Positions 1-9,721 of a DNA stretch of 64,000 bases are shown here, piece by piece. Position 1 is the first letter of the stretch. Each line of letters begins with the position of its first letter. The stretch is from Miscanthus floridulus (Eukaryota > Streptophyta > Magnoliopsida > Poales > Poaceae). A program made the position numbers and the translations under genes. Location of the stretch: NCBI RefSeq assembly GCF_019320115.1, contig NC_089581.1, positions 69,513,294-69,577,293 on the forward strand, read 5' to 3'. The notes below the pieces were generated by a model. It did not search any database. It worked only from the letters and a program-made list of their open reading frames with translations, and had not been told where the DNA came from.

Positions 1-444
1 AGTTGATAGAAGAGCACATCCAGAGGGTGCCATTTGCTTAGTAGATCACTTGTGTCTTGGTCCTCCAAGAAATAAAATAGTGTGGCTTTGTCCACCGCCG
101 AAGCGGAATACATTGCCGCGGGTGCTTGTTGTGCACAAATACTTTATATGAAACAAACTTTGCTAGACTATGGTGTAGTTCTAGAAAAAGTACCTCTTTT
201 ATGCGACAATAAAAGTGCAGTAAAACTTGCAAACAATCTGGTTCAACACTCTCGCACCAAGCACATAGATATACGCCTTCACTTTCTTAGAGATCATGTT
301 GCTAAAAATAATATATCACTAGAAGGTGTAAGGACCGAGGATCAATTGGCGGATATCTTCACTAAACCGCTAGATGAGACAACATTTTGTAGATTGCGGA
401 ATGAGCTCAATGTGCTTGATTTTAGTAACTTTACTAAAAAATGA
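1..444 (+). pseudogene. Copia pol, C-terminal RNase H (partial, broken)
   Basis: The reading frame from about 82 to 444 carries the Copia RNase H signature STAEAEYIAA, then a DNKSAVKLANN block, an RTKHIDIRLHFLRDH block and a DQLADIFTKPLD motif, which closes most Copia polyproteins. Upstream in the same frame (13-81) the similarity continues, but the frame has a TAA where family members read Gln (the KKQNSV region). A one-base loss near position 10 breaks the link to the rest of pol. The gene would supply the RNase H that degrades the RNA template during reverse transcription. The last 120 codons are intact, but the polyprotein as a whole is dead. Confidence 0.85.
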
Positions 445-1935
445 GCTTGTGTTGTCCCTTGCATTGCATTGTAATATACAACATGTTTAATGTCTTGTAA
501 TGCATATAGGGCTTGTCTAACATGGTTAAGATAACCGCCGAAAAGCGTGTGAAGAAGCTTAACCTTGGATCAAACTTGACAAGCAACTAGACTTATTTTC
601 AAGTATTGCATTGCATATGCATGGTTGTTGTTTGTCGTTTGTCTTCAATTGCCCTCTTATTGCCTATTTTCTTAAAAAGAATTATAGCCTAAGGCAAAAT
701 ATTTTGAAAAACTTGAGGGTTTGAGAGAGGTCACTCATATCAGTCCCAATTGGTGTTTATTTGGATCTTATTTGAGTTGGGACTTGATTGGGAACAGGCA
801 GCACGAAGGACTTTGAAGATTCACTGAAAAAGGAGTGATCGGATGCTGCACCAGACTCTGATGTCCAGCATCTGGTCAGTTCACAGGAGGTGAACTGCTG
901 TCGAGAAGGAGTGATCGAACGCTAAAACAGTGTTTTTCTAGCGTTCGGTCAAATGGAGCTTTAGCGTCCGGTCAAGAAAGAAGGCGTCAAAGCATGGTGA
1001 CCGAACTCTGCCTGCATCCGGTCGGTGTCCACCAGACGCATCCGATCATGATTCCAGGAGATTTGGACCTCTCTAGAATTGACCGGACGCTGGGTGGCAG
1101 CGTCCGGTCGCTGCCACTAGAGCGTCCGGTCAACAGGATTCATGCGGCATACGAACTCTTTTCCTCTTTCCTTATCCAACTCCGTCGGGGGACCCAATTA
1201 ACCGCAAGCCACTGCGCTTTGTGACCTAATCCACCGTGCATCCAAGCTAGGACAGGCCACCTCGCCACGCCGTCGTGTACCTGAGCCCTAGCCACCGCAA
1301 GCTCCAGCGCCCAAGTCATCATTCCCATGCACCACCGCAGCACCGCCGCACAGTCTCACCATGAGCCCGTGGCTCTCCTGCGCCACCATTTGCGCCCGCA
1401 CCACTGCAGCACAGCTACCCGAGCCCTAGCGCCATCGAGCCTCTGCCCATGCCGTCCACGCCGCATCGCCGCTCCACCGCGCCGTGTCATGCCCTAGCCG
1501 CCAGCACTGCTTACGCCGCCATGCCAGCCTCCTTGCGCGCTCCACTGCCCTAGCACCGCCCACTGTCATCGCCAGTACTCTAGTGCCGCTGTGCATTGCC
1601 CTAACCCTAGCCTCGTGATTCGGTGGTTCCCCACGTGTCATTTCTCTTCTCCTCGGATCACCGGTTCGTCAGGTAGCAAGCCCACGTTTCTATTTCATAC
1701 CTAATTGCTTGCTTTTATAGGGTTTCATATCTCTAGATGTATAATTAAAATTATTTGTATATCCTATCTATTCCATCATGCAGCGAGTCGGTGTTGTTGA
1801 GGTCTTAGTGGCAGTTGTCAGTTAACTCGGGGCCAAGCTCGCGAGTATGGATCAAGGCCAAGCCTCGGAAGTGACAGTCGGCAGTTGTCGCTTGTCAGCG
1901 GTAGTTGTTCTCTTCAGATCCAACCGATGGTTCAC
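445..1935 (+). other. Copia inter-ORF region between pol and the extra ORF
   Basis: No supported gene. From 820 to 1140 there are repeated short motifs of the type GACCGGACGC and its complement GCGTCCGGTC, which also occur in the element's LTR (about 5290-5530). From about 1200 to 1640 the DNA is C-rich with many CCGCC and GCCCTAG words and only short ORFs. It then turns AT-rich at 1680-1780. The stretch resembles a leader or intron in front of the extra ORF, but I see no decisive splice sites. Confidence 0.5.
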
Positions 1936-4440
1936 GTCAAGAATGTTGGGGGCGGTCCGGGTGATGAGGATCCGAGGCGTCCGCCTCGCTTGCCTACAGA
2001 TCCAAAAGGCAAGATGACAAAGAAGACTTGAACAAAGAAGCACAAGTACCCAGATGTAGAGATAGCTAGAGCAGCCATAATTGCAGGGGCTGCAGAGCGT
2101 GCCGAGAGAGGAGGTGCTCACAGTGGAGTCCGGATTACAGATTAGCTTTCACCAGAAGCAAGGGCTACACTTGAGCGGGTTGAGCGCCTTCATGGTGGTC
2201 CACCTGGGACTCTCATGATTGGAGGACGACGTGTTGCCATTGATGAGGGTTAGCCTCAGGGGGAGTCACAGTAGCAGGCACCATTAGTAGAGCCAACTCA
2301 GGAGGGACAGCAGGCCAAGGAGATAGAGCAGGCACCTCAGCCATAGCTTTGCCGCTCTGGTCATACCCATGCTCCAGTCACGCCAAGGGCGGATACACAG
2401 CGGAGGGGTTCTCGTCCACCACCCAAACCACAGGGTCCACCTCCTGTGACACACTTGGACTTTAGGGCCGCCACGGCCAAGCAGGTGTAGCAGCTCAGGT
2501 TTGTGGAGTTTGAGCAGTGGTTCCCACTAAGGAGGGATTACAGAGCATCAGAGGACTTGTACACACCACTCTAGGAGGATTTCTACAATGCACATCTTAA
2601 CAGTGGAGCTATATTCAGACCTTAGAGGGTGTGCAACATTGAGTCTATAGTTGCAGCAGTTGGAGAGCACATACGCCCCTACCTTATATATCTACCAGGG
2701 CTAACAGACTTGATTGAATGGACAGGATTATATGTTCCATCTTGGGTCCATCAATTCTATGCTACTCTATGGATTGACCTGCAACACAGATACATTCACT
2801 TTGTATTCAGAGACAGGGATTACAAGCTGACAAGCACTAGAGTCAGGGAGATACTTAGGCTTTAGGAGCAGCCTGTCAGGTTACATGATGTTTGCTATGG
2901 ACAGACAGCGCCTCCCACATGCCCTCATGGCGGTATGGTGCCTCCCACAGATTTGGTTCGCCACTGCTTCAAGGAGCCTTTTGGCGAGGGGTCGAGCAGG
3001 ACTCCCAGTGATCTCACTCCTATAGCTAGAGTGTTGGATGCCATTATAAGGAGGACCTTGATTTCGAGGATGGGGTATCGCGAGGGCTTGACTCGCTTGC
3101 AGCTATGGCTTCTCAACTTCCTGATGCAGCAGACCGTATTTTACATTTGGGATCTCCTTCTTTCAGAGATGGAGGATACTATTGCTGAGGGGTTTAGAGG
3201 TCATCGATAGTTGCCCTATGCCCATTAGATCACATTTCTTATTCACAGGGCAGTTACAGTGAGGTTGCTTGAGATGTTAGCTGAGTACAGTGGTGCTACT
3301 ACAGAGTTCCCTATATACAACCTGACTCAAATGATCCGCTATAGTACACCACAAGCACCTAGTCAGCCGCGCCATCGTCCAGATGTACCCGAGACTAGCC
3401 TAGCAGGATGCTATTATCAGAGGTATTGCAGTTACTGAGGAGCAGCTTGCTCAGCAGGAGGGGATGGTCGAGAGCAACCCTAGTGACAACTCAGATGAGG
3501 ACTATCGGGACATTCCTTAGATGCCTGCACGTCGACATGATCATGAGGCCGGCAGCTCTAGTTCAACCCCACCTGCACCGTAGATAGACCCCGCTCTCCT
3601 TGCTAAGCGGATGAGGCAGGATTAGGCACGCCAGGCTTAGGAGACCGCTGCCACTTTTGCACAGTTCCAGACTCGGTAGGACGAGTTTCAGCGATAGCAG
3701 CTAGCTATTCAGCAGCAGACGTAGGCTCTACAGCAGTAGCAGTAGGCCATGCATCAGCAGCAGATCGTCATGCAGCAGCAGCTACTTTGATTTATGCAGC
3801 ATGTAGTGACAGCGATTGGGGCTCCACCGCCATAGCCTTCGCCCTAGCTTGGTCAGCCTGCCACCACTTTGATGACTCTAGCATTATAGCCTAGTGGGCT
3901 TCAGAGTTAGGGATAGCTACCAGCACAATATGCTTCACCTACAGAGCAGGTGTCCTAGTATTTTGCTTTGCCAGTGATAGCCCCGCAGTTCACACCTCTT
4001 TAGATAGGCTTCACACCGGCTGCGATGCCCTCGCTGCTAGTGCTAGAGACTACAGTGTCTAGGAGCCTTAGTGCTTCCTTTAGTGAGTTGACAGGGTAGC
4101 CTACTCCTCCATACTTACATGTCCTAGGTCCTTCTATCGTTGCACCTATTATCGGGACTACAAAGACGCTCCCTTCATCAGTGGCATCATTAGAGCCAGC
4201 TGCTTCAGTCATACCAGCACAGCCTACATCAGCTCCTGTTCCTGATCCGACCCAGATTGCTTCAGCATCGTTTCCAGCTACAGAGGGTCAGACTGCTTAG
4301 AGCTCAGGGTCAGATGACGATGGCGTCCAGTTTTAGCTCGCTCCTCGTACCTCAGCGCCTAGCTCGTCCGCTGCAGCTCCGCTGACCGACCCTTAGGTTT
4401 TGGTGTTTGACGCCAAAGGGGGAGAGGGCTCGAGTATGAT
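1936..4440 (+). pseudogene. SIRE/Opie-type extra (envelope-like position) ORF riddled with TAG codons
   Basis: One reading frame (frame of position 1963) can be followed from about 1936 to about 3399, and after a single-base frame change it continues to about 4440. It encodes a protein whose N-terminal half resembles the extra protein of Opie/SIRE-type Copia elements, for example around the AAVGEHIRPYLIYLPGL segment at about 2650-2700. The second half is very rich in Gln, Pro, Ala and Ser. The frame has about 30 TAG codons, two TGA and no TAA. Most TAGs lie where neighbours are CAG, so the ancestor almost certainly had Gln there. The role of this ORF in the family is unsettled; it occupies the position of env. 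It is not translatable here. Confidence 0.6.
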
Positions 4441-4874
4441 AGCCTTAGGGGGAGCTTAGCTTACTTAGTAGTTCATTATCTAGTACATTTGGAGTTTTAT
4501 GTGTGATACACTTTTATGCATTCGTCATGTGTTTACTTTTATGCATTAAACTATATCTTTGTGATAGTGATATCTATGTGATCGTGATATGTGACATGTG
4601 AGCTCTCTACTTTGAATCATTTATATGTCATATCACTTGTGCTATGCTCTTTTGCTTTGCTTCTACGTTTTACTTCGATGCAAATGAGCTTTATTACTTA
4701 TACTCATGCTTATTTCATATCTTTTGAGTACATCACATTGGCTTGGGTCATATAAGCTTGCCTAATACTTTTGTTCTTATTGCCAAAAGCTTATATGAAC
4801 CAAGCATGTTAAAAACCTCATCTCTTTCACATACTCGAGATGGTATTGTCATCAATCACCAAAAAGGGGGAGAT

Positions 4875-6291
4875 TGAAAGCGTCTAGGCCTCTAGTTGGG
4901 TTTCGGTGATTAATGACAATACGTGATTACTGTGACTAACATGTGTTTTGCAGAGGCAATTAAGTTAGGTCACTGTAATGGAGATCGATTGGGCTATCAT
5001 GATGGTCATGCCCCTACAATGGAAATTGTTTCGGTTTTCAAAGAATGGACTAGTTCTAAGTGTCGATTGAAGTTGGAGTGACACTTAGAGTAGTTTAGGA
5101 CTTTGTTTTTCCTTTGGTCGTACTATTAAGGGGGGTACAGATGGGTAGCTTGACCTAGGTGAGTCTAGTGGGTTAGGTGTGGTGCACACTTGCTAAAACT
5201 AGCGCTAGGTAGCTCCAAAATAGTTCTTAGATCCAATGGAGCAAACTTCATTCACATATGATCGAGAGTTGGAAGTGAATGGAGGGTCAAATACTGACTG
5301 GACGCTGGCTTCGGTGTGACCGGACGCTGGCTTAGAGTCCGGTCAGTTCATTTGATCAAGGTGAAGTCGTCTGGATGCGACCGGACGCTGAAGGCTAGCG
5401 TCCAGTTGACATCAGTAAGGTTCTAGTGAGGGTAAATTGCGACCGGATGCATCCGGTCACACTGTAAACACTGGGTTTCAGGGTGAACTGACCGACGCGT
5501 CCGGCCAACATGACCAGAGCATCCGATCACCCCGCAGAGACACATAACGGTTCGTTTTTCAGCCCATGTTATAAATACCACCTCCATTCGTGTGTGGGGT
5601 ACTTTTGCTTATTCCAATAGTTGAGAAACACGTTTGAGAGTGCCAAGAAGATCAAGGTCCTAGTGAGGTGATTGAGATTTGAGAATCCCAAAGAGAGCCC
5701 TCATTAGTGAGATCAAGAGTAGCAAAGTGTGCATCCACCCTTCTCATTAGGCTTGTCATGGCCAAGTGAGAGTTCGTGCTTGTTACTCTTGGTGATCGCC
5801 ATCACCTAGACGGCTTGGTGGTGATTAAGAGTTTGGTGATCATCCGGCGGAGCTTGTGGGTGACCCAACTCAAGTTGTGAGCGGTTGTGGGTGATTCACC
5901 GCGACGGAGTGTCAAAGAATCAACCCGTAGAGAGCACTTGATCCTTGCGCGGATCAAGGGGGAGCTACACCCTTGCATGGGCGCTCCAACGAGGACTAGT
6001 GGGGAGTGGCGACTCTCCGATACCTCGACAAAACATCATCGCGTTCCTTCTCCTCTCTTTACTTTAAGCATTTACTTTGAGCAATTTTGCTCAATACTTG
6101 TCTTTTACATTCCTAGAATTACCATGTTAAAGTAGGATTGAAACTTAGGGTGCTAACTTTTGTGCGTTAGATCAATAGAAACACTTTCTAGGCACAAGGG
6201 GTTAATTGGGCTAACCATATGATTTGATTATTGCAAAGAATTTTGTAATTAGCCCAATTCACCCCCCCTCTTGGGCATCTTGATCGTTTCA
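4875..6291 (+). repeat. Copia 3' LTR (1417 bp)
   Basis: The LTR begins TGAAAGCGTCTAGG directly after the purine tract ending at 4874 and ends GATCGTTTCA. A TATA box (TATAAATA, 5570-5577) marks the likely U3/R boundary. The U3 has a cluster of GACCGGACGC-type motifs at about 5290-5530. The A/C-rich end with ACCCCCCCTC is shared with the other Copia LTRs at 32039 and 34222. Its partner LTR is outside the window. Confidence 0.85.
5570..5577 (+). promoter_or_regulatory. TATA box in Copia LTR
   Basis: TATAAATA in a GC-mixed context about 695 bp into the LTR, the only good TATA element there. It is expected to direct transcription from the LTR. Confidence 0.5.
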
Positions 6292-6960
6292 AGGACCATG
6301 GACGGCAAACTCCTACCGACATTCTATGAAGCTACAGAAAGAACGGGCCTAATCGAAGAGGACAACACGCTGAACGAGAGTCTCGCTGAGGCAACCGGGT
6401 GGATGATGCCATATGCGCTGCGAAGGCTCTTTGCAACAATATTGGTATTTTGTGAGCCCAGCGATGTGTTTGGACTTTGCGAGAAACACAAGGAGGCAAT
6501 GTCGGAGGACTACAGGCGCAATAATTAATCCACCATGGTGGAGCAGATGATCCTCATAGATATTCAAAAGTTGCTACAATCAATGCAGAAGGATATAAAG
6601 ATGTACCCACTTCCTGATATCGATGACACATATGACGTCTCTCGTGATATTCCTAGAGAGATTTTTGAGGAGGCTAGCATTGAGGCTAACAAGGATGATG
6701 TGGCTCTGTCAAACACTCTTAATGAGGAGCAGTGGGCTGCATACGATGAGATTATGTCCTTAGTTGATACCGAACACGAGGGCCTCTTCTTTATGGATGG
6801 TTCTGGTGGGACCGAAAAGACTTATCCGTATAGAGCACTTCTAGCTACTATACGCAGTCAGAAAAAGATTGATGTGGCAATAGCTACATCTAGTGTCGCA
6901 GCCTCAATTATACCTGGTGGTAGAACCGTCCGCTCACGCTTTAAGATTGACTTAGAATTA
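6292..6960 (+). pseudogene. Helitron Pif1-type helicase fragment
   Basis: Two ORFs in one frame, separated by a single in-frame TAA at 6526-6528, match the helicase of plant Helitrons. First comes the pre-helicase segment with LRRLFATILVFCEPSDVFGL, then the NEEQWAAYDEIMSLV block. A Walker A motif follows that reads GSGGTEKT where Helitron helicases read GPGGTGKT, and then the ALLATIRSQKKIDVAIATSS and GGRTVRSRFKI blocks. Helitron helicase unwinds DNA during rolling-circle transposition. Replacement of the Walker A glycine by Glu would abolish ATP binding. Similarity stops at about 6960. The Copia LTR on the left separates this piece from the rest of the gene. Confidence 0.8.
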
Positions 6961-7084
6961 TTTATGGGCGTTGTACCCAAACCGGTTTTGGGCCTGTCGG
7001 AGCCCGTGTGGCTTGCATGGGCTTGCATTGCAAGTACAACATTTGCATGGTACGTAGCATTTTATTTGTTTTCTTCCGTATATA

Positions 7085-7238
7085 CTCCCTCTGTATCGTT
7101 TTCATAGTCGTTTTAGCCCTCAATAAGGTTCAGTAAAGATTCTTTGAACCAAGATGATGCTGTGTCCAGATGCATGGATAGATTTCTGAACCTGGACGTT
7201 TTAATGCAGTGCCAGATCGACTCTGAAAAATGGAGGAG
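7085..7238. mobile_element. Stowaway-like MITE (154 bp)
   Basis: The left end reads CTCCCTCTGTATCG and the right end, reverse-complemented, reads CTCCTCCATTTTTC. Both are flanked by TA (7083-7084 and 7239-7240), the target duplication of Tc1/Mariner-type Stowaway MITEs. The CTCCCTC start and the size fit the family. The terminal repeats are imperfect, so this is an old copy. Confidence 0.55.
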
Positions 7239-7240
7239 TA

Positions 7241-8240
7241 CTGTACATGTATACGCTTGTTTGGACTTAGCATCTAGTGCCTGCGCACACTGGTGGTGTT
7301 CCTGGGCCAACATGGCCTGGCTTGCTAAGGTGAAGAGAGGTGTTGCCGGGCTGCGCCGCTCCGCCGCCGCGGTGGACATGCTTGCCGTTCCGGCGATCGC
7401 CGGACTCACTGTTGACTGGCGCTTTGTCGAGCCGTAGGGTGCCGTATTTGCCACGGCCATGGACGAAACTGCGCGTTCACCGGGCTGCCGTTTCTGCCGG
7501 CCGGGCCGCCACGGTCGTCGTGGATGTGCCGTGTTGCCGAGACGCCGCACCTACGTTCGTCGCGGGCCCAAGATGGCGGCCGCCAGGCCGTTGAACTGGG
7601 GCAACATCAACGGGCTGCTGGCTTGCCCGGTTGCCGCAAGCCGTGGATGCCACGTGGCTGAGTTGCGACGTGCGTTCGTTGCCCACGGTGCCGTGCCATG
7701 CGCTTGCCGCCGGTGACTTATACGGCCAGTCCCGCAGTGATGTTGGTGCTGCCGAGATGGCCCCAGACGTGTCGCCGTTCCGGCACCGGTGCAACTTGCC
7801 GTCGCCCGTGCCGGGATTGCGCACGAGGCCCTGAATCATAGCTACGCAGGGGGGTCAAATACGGATCATTGAAATATGTACAGAATCTCACCCTCGAAGT
7901 GAGCAGCCATGGCGATGTTGATGTCGAGGTACGGACGTCGCGCCGAGTCTCCGAGGTGGCTGCCGGCGAGGCTCCTGCTGTGCTCGCCGGACCGGGCGCT
8001 CCGGCCTCCGGGGAACTGGTGGATGGCGAGGAACGCGTGTGTGTGCAGCAGGGCGGCGGCGTGTGCGTGAAGAATGTGTGTGCGCAGGGCGGGGGTGTGG
8101 AAGCAGTGGAGCAGAGCGGCGGCGTGTTGGTGATCGAGTGTGTGTGTGTGTGTGCAGCCTGACGGCGGTGTGTTATGATGGAGTGCGCGTGTGTGTGGTG
8201 AGAGGGAGGAGGGCTTGTGTATTTAATTTATATATATAGG
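7241..8240. other. GC-rich region with no recognised gene; possible minus-strand 5' end
   Basis: ORFs here overlap on both strands, as expected of GC-rich non-coding DNA, and none resembles a known family. On the minus strand there is a TATATATAAAT sequence (about 8227-8238), then a GT/CA-rich and C-rich leader, then an ATG at 7910 opening a seven-codon frame (MAAHFEG) directly followed by GTGAGA, a good splice donor. This could be the first exon of a divergent gene whose rest has been lost or is not recognisable. That is weak inference. Confidence 0.25.
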
Positions 8241-8469
8241 CCAGATGAGCTAGCGAAAATAATCTGTTACCACCCGCGTCACGTACCCAGCTTGATCGAT
8301 AGCACTCGGAGGGCGCGCGCACGAGACGAAAGCCATCGGTGGTTTTTAGGTGTAAATAAATAAAATAACAGATACACACATACTATTACAGCCGTACATC
8401 GTACATACGACCTGGCAGGCCCCTTCGTTTGGTTCGGGGGGCTTAGAGCGGCTGCAGCAATCGAGTACC

Positions 8470-8476
8470 TATAAAA
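8470..8476 (+). promoter_or_regulatory. TATA box of the MATH-BTB gene
   Basis: TATAAAA lies 145 bp before the ATG at 8615, at a fitting distance for a transcription start near 8500. Confidence 0.55.
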
Positions 8477-8614
8477 CGTCATCGCAGGGCCGGTGGGCAA
8501 GCACACACACGTACAGCAACCACAATCCTTTCACCTTTTTTAGGGGAAAACTTGATTCACCCCAAACCCGGCCTCCGCTATTCCATCCATCTCGTAGTCC
8601 CTTCCCACACCACA

Positions 8615-9721
8615 ATGTCGTCGTCCTCATCCTCCATTGTCGCCACCTCCGCTTTCGGCTCGCACGTGCTCAAGATCGACGGCTACATGCGCACCAAGGG
8701 ACTCGCCACCGGCATCCACCTCAGGTCCTGCTCCTTCAGCGCTGGTGGCCACACCTGGCACCTCGCCTACCTCCCCAACGGGGACTCCGCGTGGAACGCT
8801 GACTTCATCTCGTTCTACCTCGTCCTCGAGGACCCCCCCGCCAACGGCACCCCGGTGCTCGCGCAGTTCTGCATCGCCCTGCTCGACCGCGCCGGCAATC
8901 CGGTGCCGTCCCACACCCAGGCCCGCCCCGTGACCCGTTTCGCCGCCCACGCCGCGCACTGGGGCTTCAACACCTTCATCCAGAGGGAAGTGCTCGAGAA
9001 GTCGAGGTACCTCAACCTCAAGGACGACTCCTTCTGCGTCTGCTGCGAGGTCAACGTCATCACTGGGTTCCGCGCTGAGGACGCCGCCTCCGTCGCCGCC
9101 AAAGCTGCTGCCACCGCGTGCGTCCGCGTCCCGCCGTCAGACCTGTCGCAGAACTTCGGCGAACTCCTGCGGAGCGAGCTGGGCGCCGACGTGCGCTTCC
9201 GGGTCGACGGGGAGGACTTCGTCGCACATCGTTGCGTGCTCGCGGTAAGATCGCCGGTGTTCCAGGCCCAGCTGTTCGGTGCCATGAAGGAGGCCTCGCT
9301 TTCCGCTGGGGAGCATTGCTGGGTGGAGATGGATGACATGAGGGCAGACGTGTTCAGGAATTTGTTACATTTCATCTACACCGACGCGCTGCCCACCAAG
9401 CCCGAGCGCCAGGAAGAGACCCTCATCATGGCTCAGCACCTGCTCGTCGCCGCCGACAGGTATGGCATGGAGAGGCTCAAGCTCATCTGCGAGGACATTC
9501 TGTGCAGGCACATCGACGTCAGCACCGCGGCCACCACGCTGGCCCTTGCTGAGCAGCACCGATGCCAGGGGCTCAAGGAAGCATGCTTTCAGTTCCTCAA
9601 GAAGTCTCCTGGGTCGCTGAATGCTGTTATGGCAACTGATGGATTTGACCATCTGGCCAACAGCTGCCCGGCCATTATAAAGGAATTGATGTCTAGACTT
9701 GTTGCTGCCCATTCCAACTGA
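8615..9721 (+). CDS. MATH and BTB/POZ domain protein (BPM family)
   Basis: This is an intronless gene of 368 codons plus TGA. BPM proteins are substrate adaptors of CUL3-RING ubiquitin ligases: MATH binds the target protein and BTB binds CUL3. The MATH domain spans about residues 17-150, with HVLKIDGY at its start and a WGFNTFI segment near residue 116. BTB/POZ spans about 176-300 (ADVRFRVDGEDFVAHRCVLA, then RSPVFQAQLFG), and a BACK-like helical tail runs to about 360. The domain order and length are usual for the family, which is greatly expanded in grasses. The start is the ATG at 8615 with a poly-Ser N-terminus; the frame is open upstream to 8552 but has no ATG there. The gene is GC-rich, as many single-exon grass genes are, and has no visible damage. 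The target protein cannot be inferred. Confidence 0.93.
   Translation: MSSSSSSIVATSAFGSHVLKIDGYMRTKGLATGIHLRSCSFSAGGHTWHLAYLPNGDSAWNADFISFYLVLEDPPANGTPVLAQFCIALLDRAGNPVPSHTQARPVTRFAAHAAHWGFNTFIQREVLEKSRYLNLKDDSFCVCCEVNVITGFRAEDAASVAAKAAATACVRVPPSDLSQNFGELLRSELGADVRFRVDGEDFVAHRCVLAVRSPVFQAQLFGAMKEASLSAGEHCWVEMDDMRADVFRNLLHFIYTDALPTKPERQEETLIMAQHLLVAADRYGMERLKLICEDILCRHIDVSTAATTLALAEQHRCQGLKEACFQFLKKSPGSLNAVMATDGFDHLANSCPAIIKELMSRLVAAHSN

Larger units (their letters stand above)
1..6291 (+). mobile_element. Copia (SIRE/Maximus/Opie-like) retrotransposon, 3' part
   Basis: The window opens inside the pol gene of a Ty1/Copia element. In order it shows the end of RNase H (1-444), a long extra-ORF region (about 1936-4440), a polypurine stretch ending AAAAAGGGGGAGAT just before 4875, and a 3' LTR that starts TGAAAG and ends TTTCA. 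An additional ORF between pol and the 3' LTR is characteristic of the SIRE/Maximus lineage, to which maize Opie and Ji belong. The 5' part lies outside the window. The element ends inside Helitron helicase sequence, so it inserted into an older Helitron. The target duplication cannot be checked because the left flank is missing. Confidence 0.85.

Noticed and set aside
7113..7839. Several 70-145-codon ORFs on both strands
   Set aside because: GC-rich overlapping frames with no domain, no conserved motif and no consistent start; one of them runs across the MITE.
8627..9712. Long antisense and shifted ORFs within the MATH-BTB gene
   Set aside because: Third-position GC bias of the real gene creates open shadow frames; none resembles a protein family.
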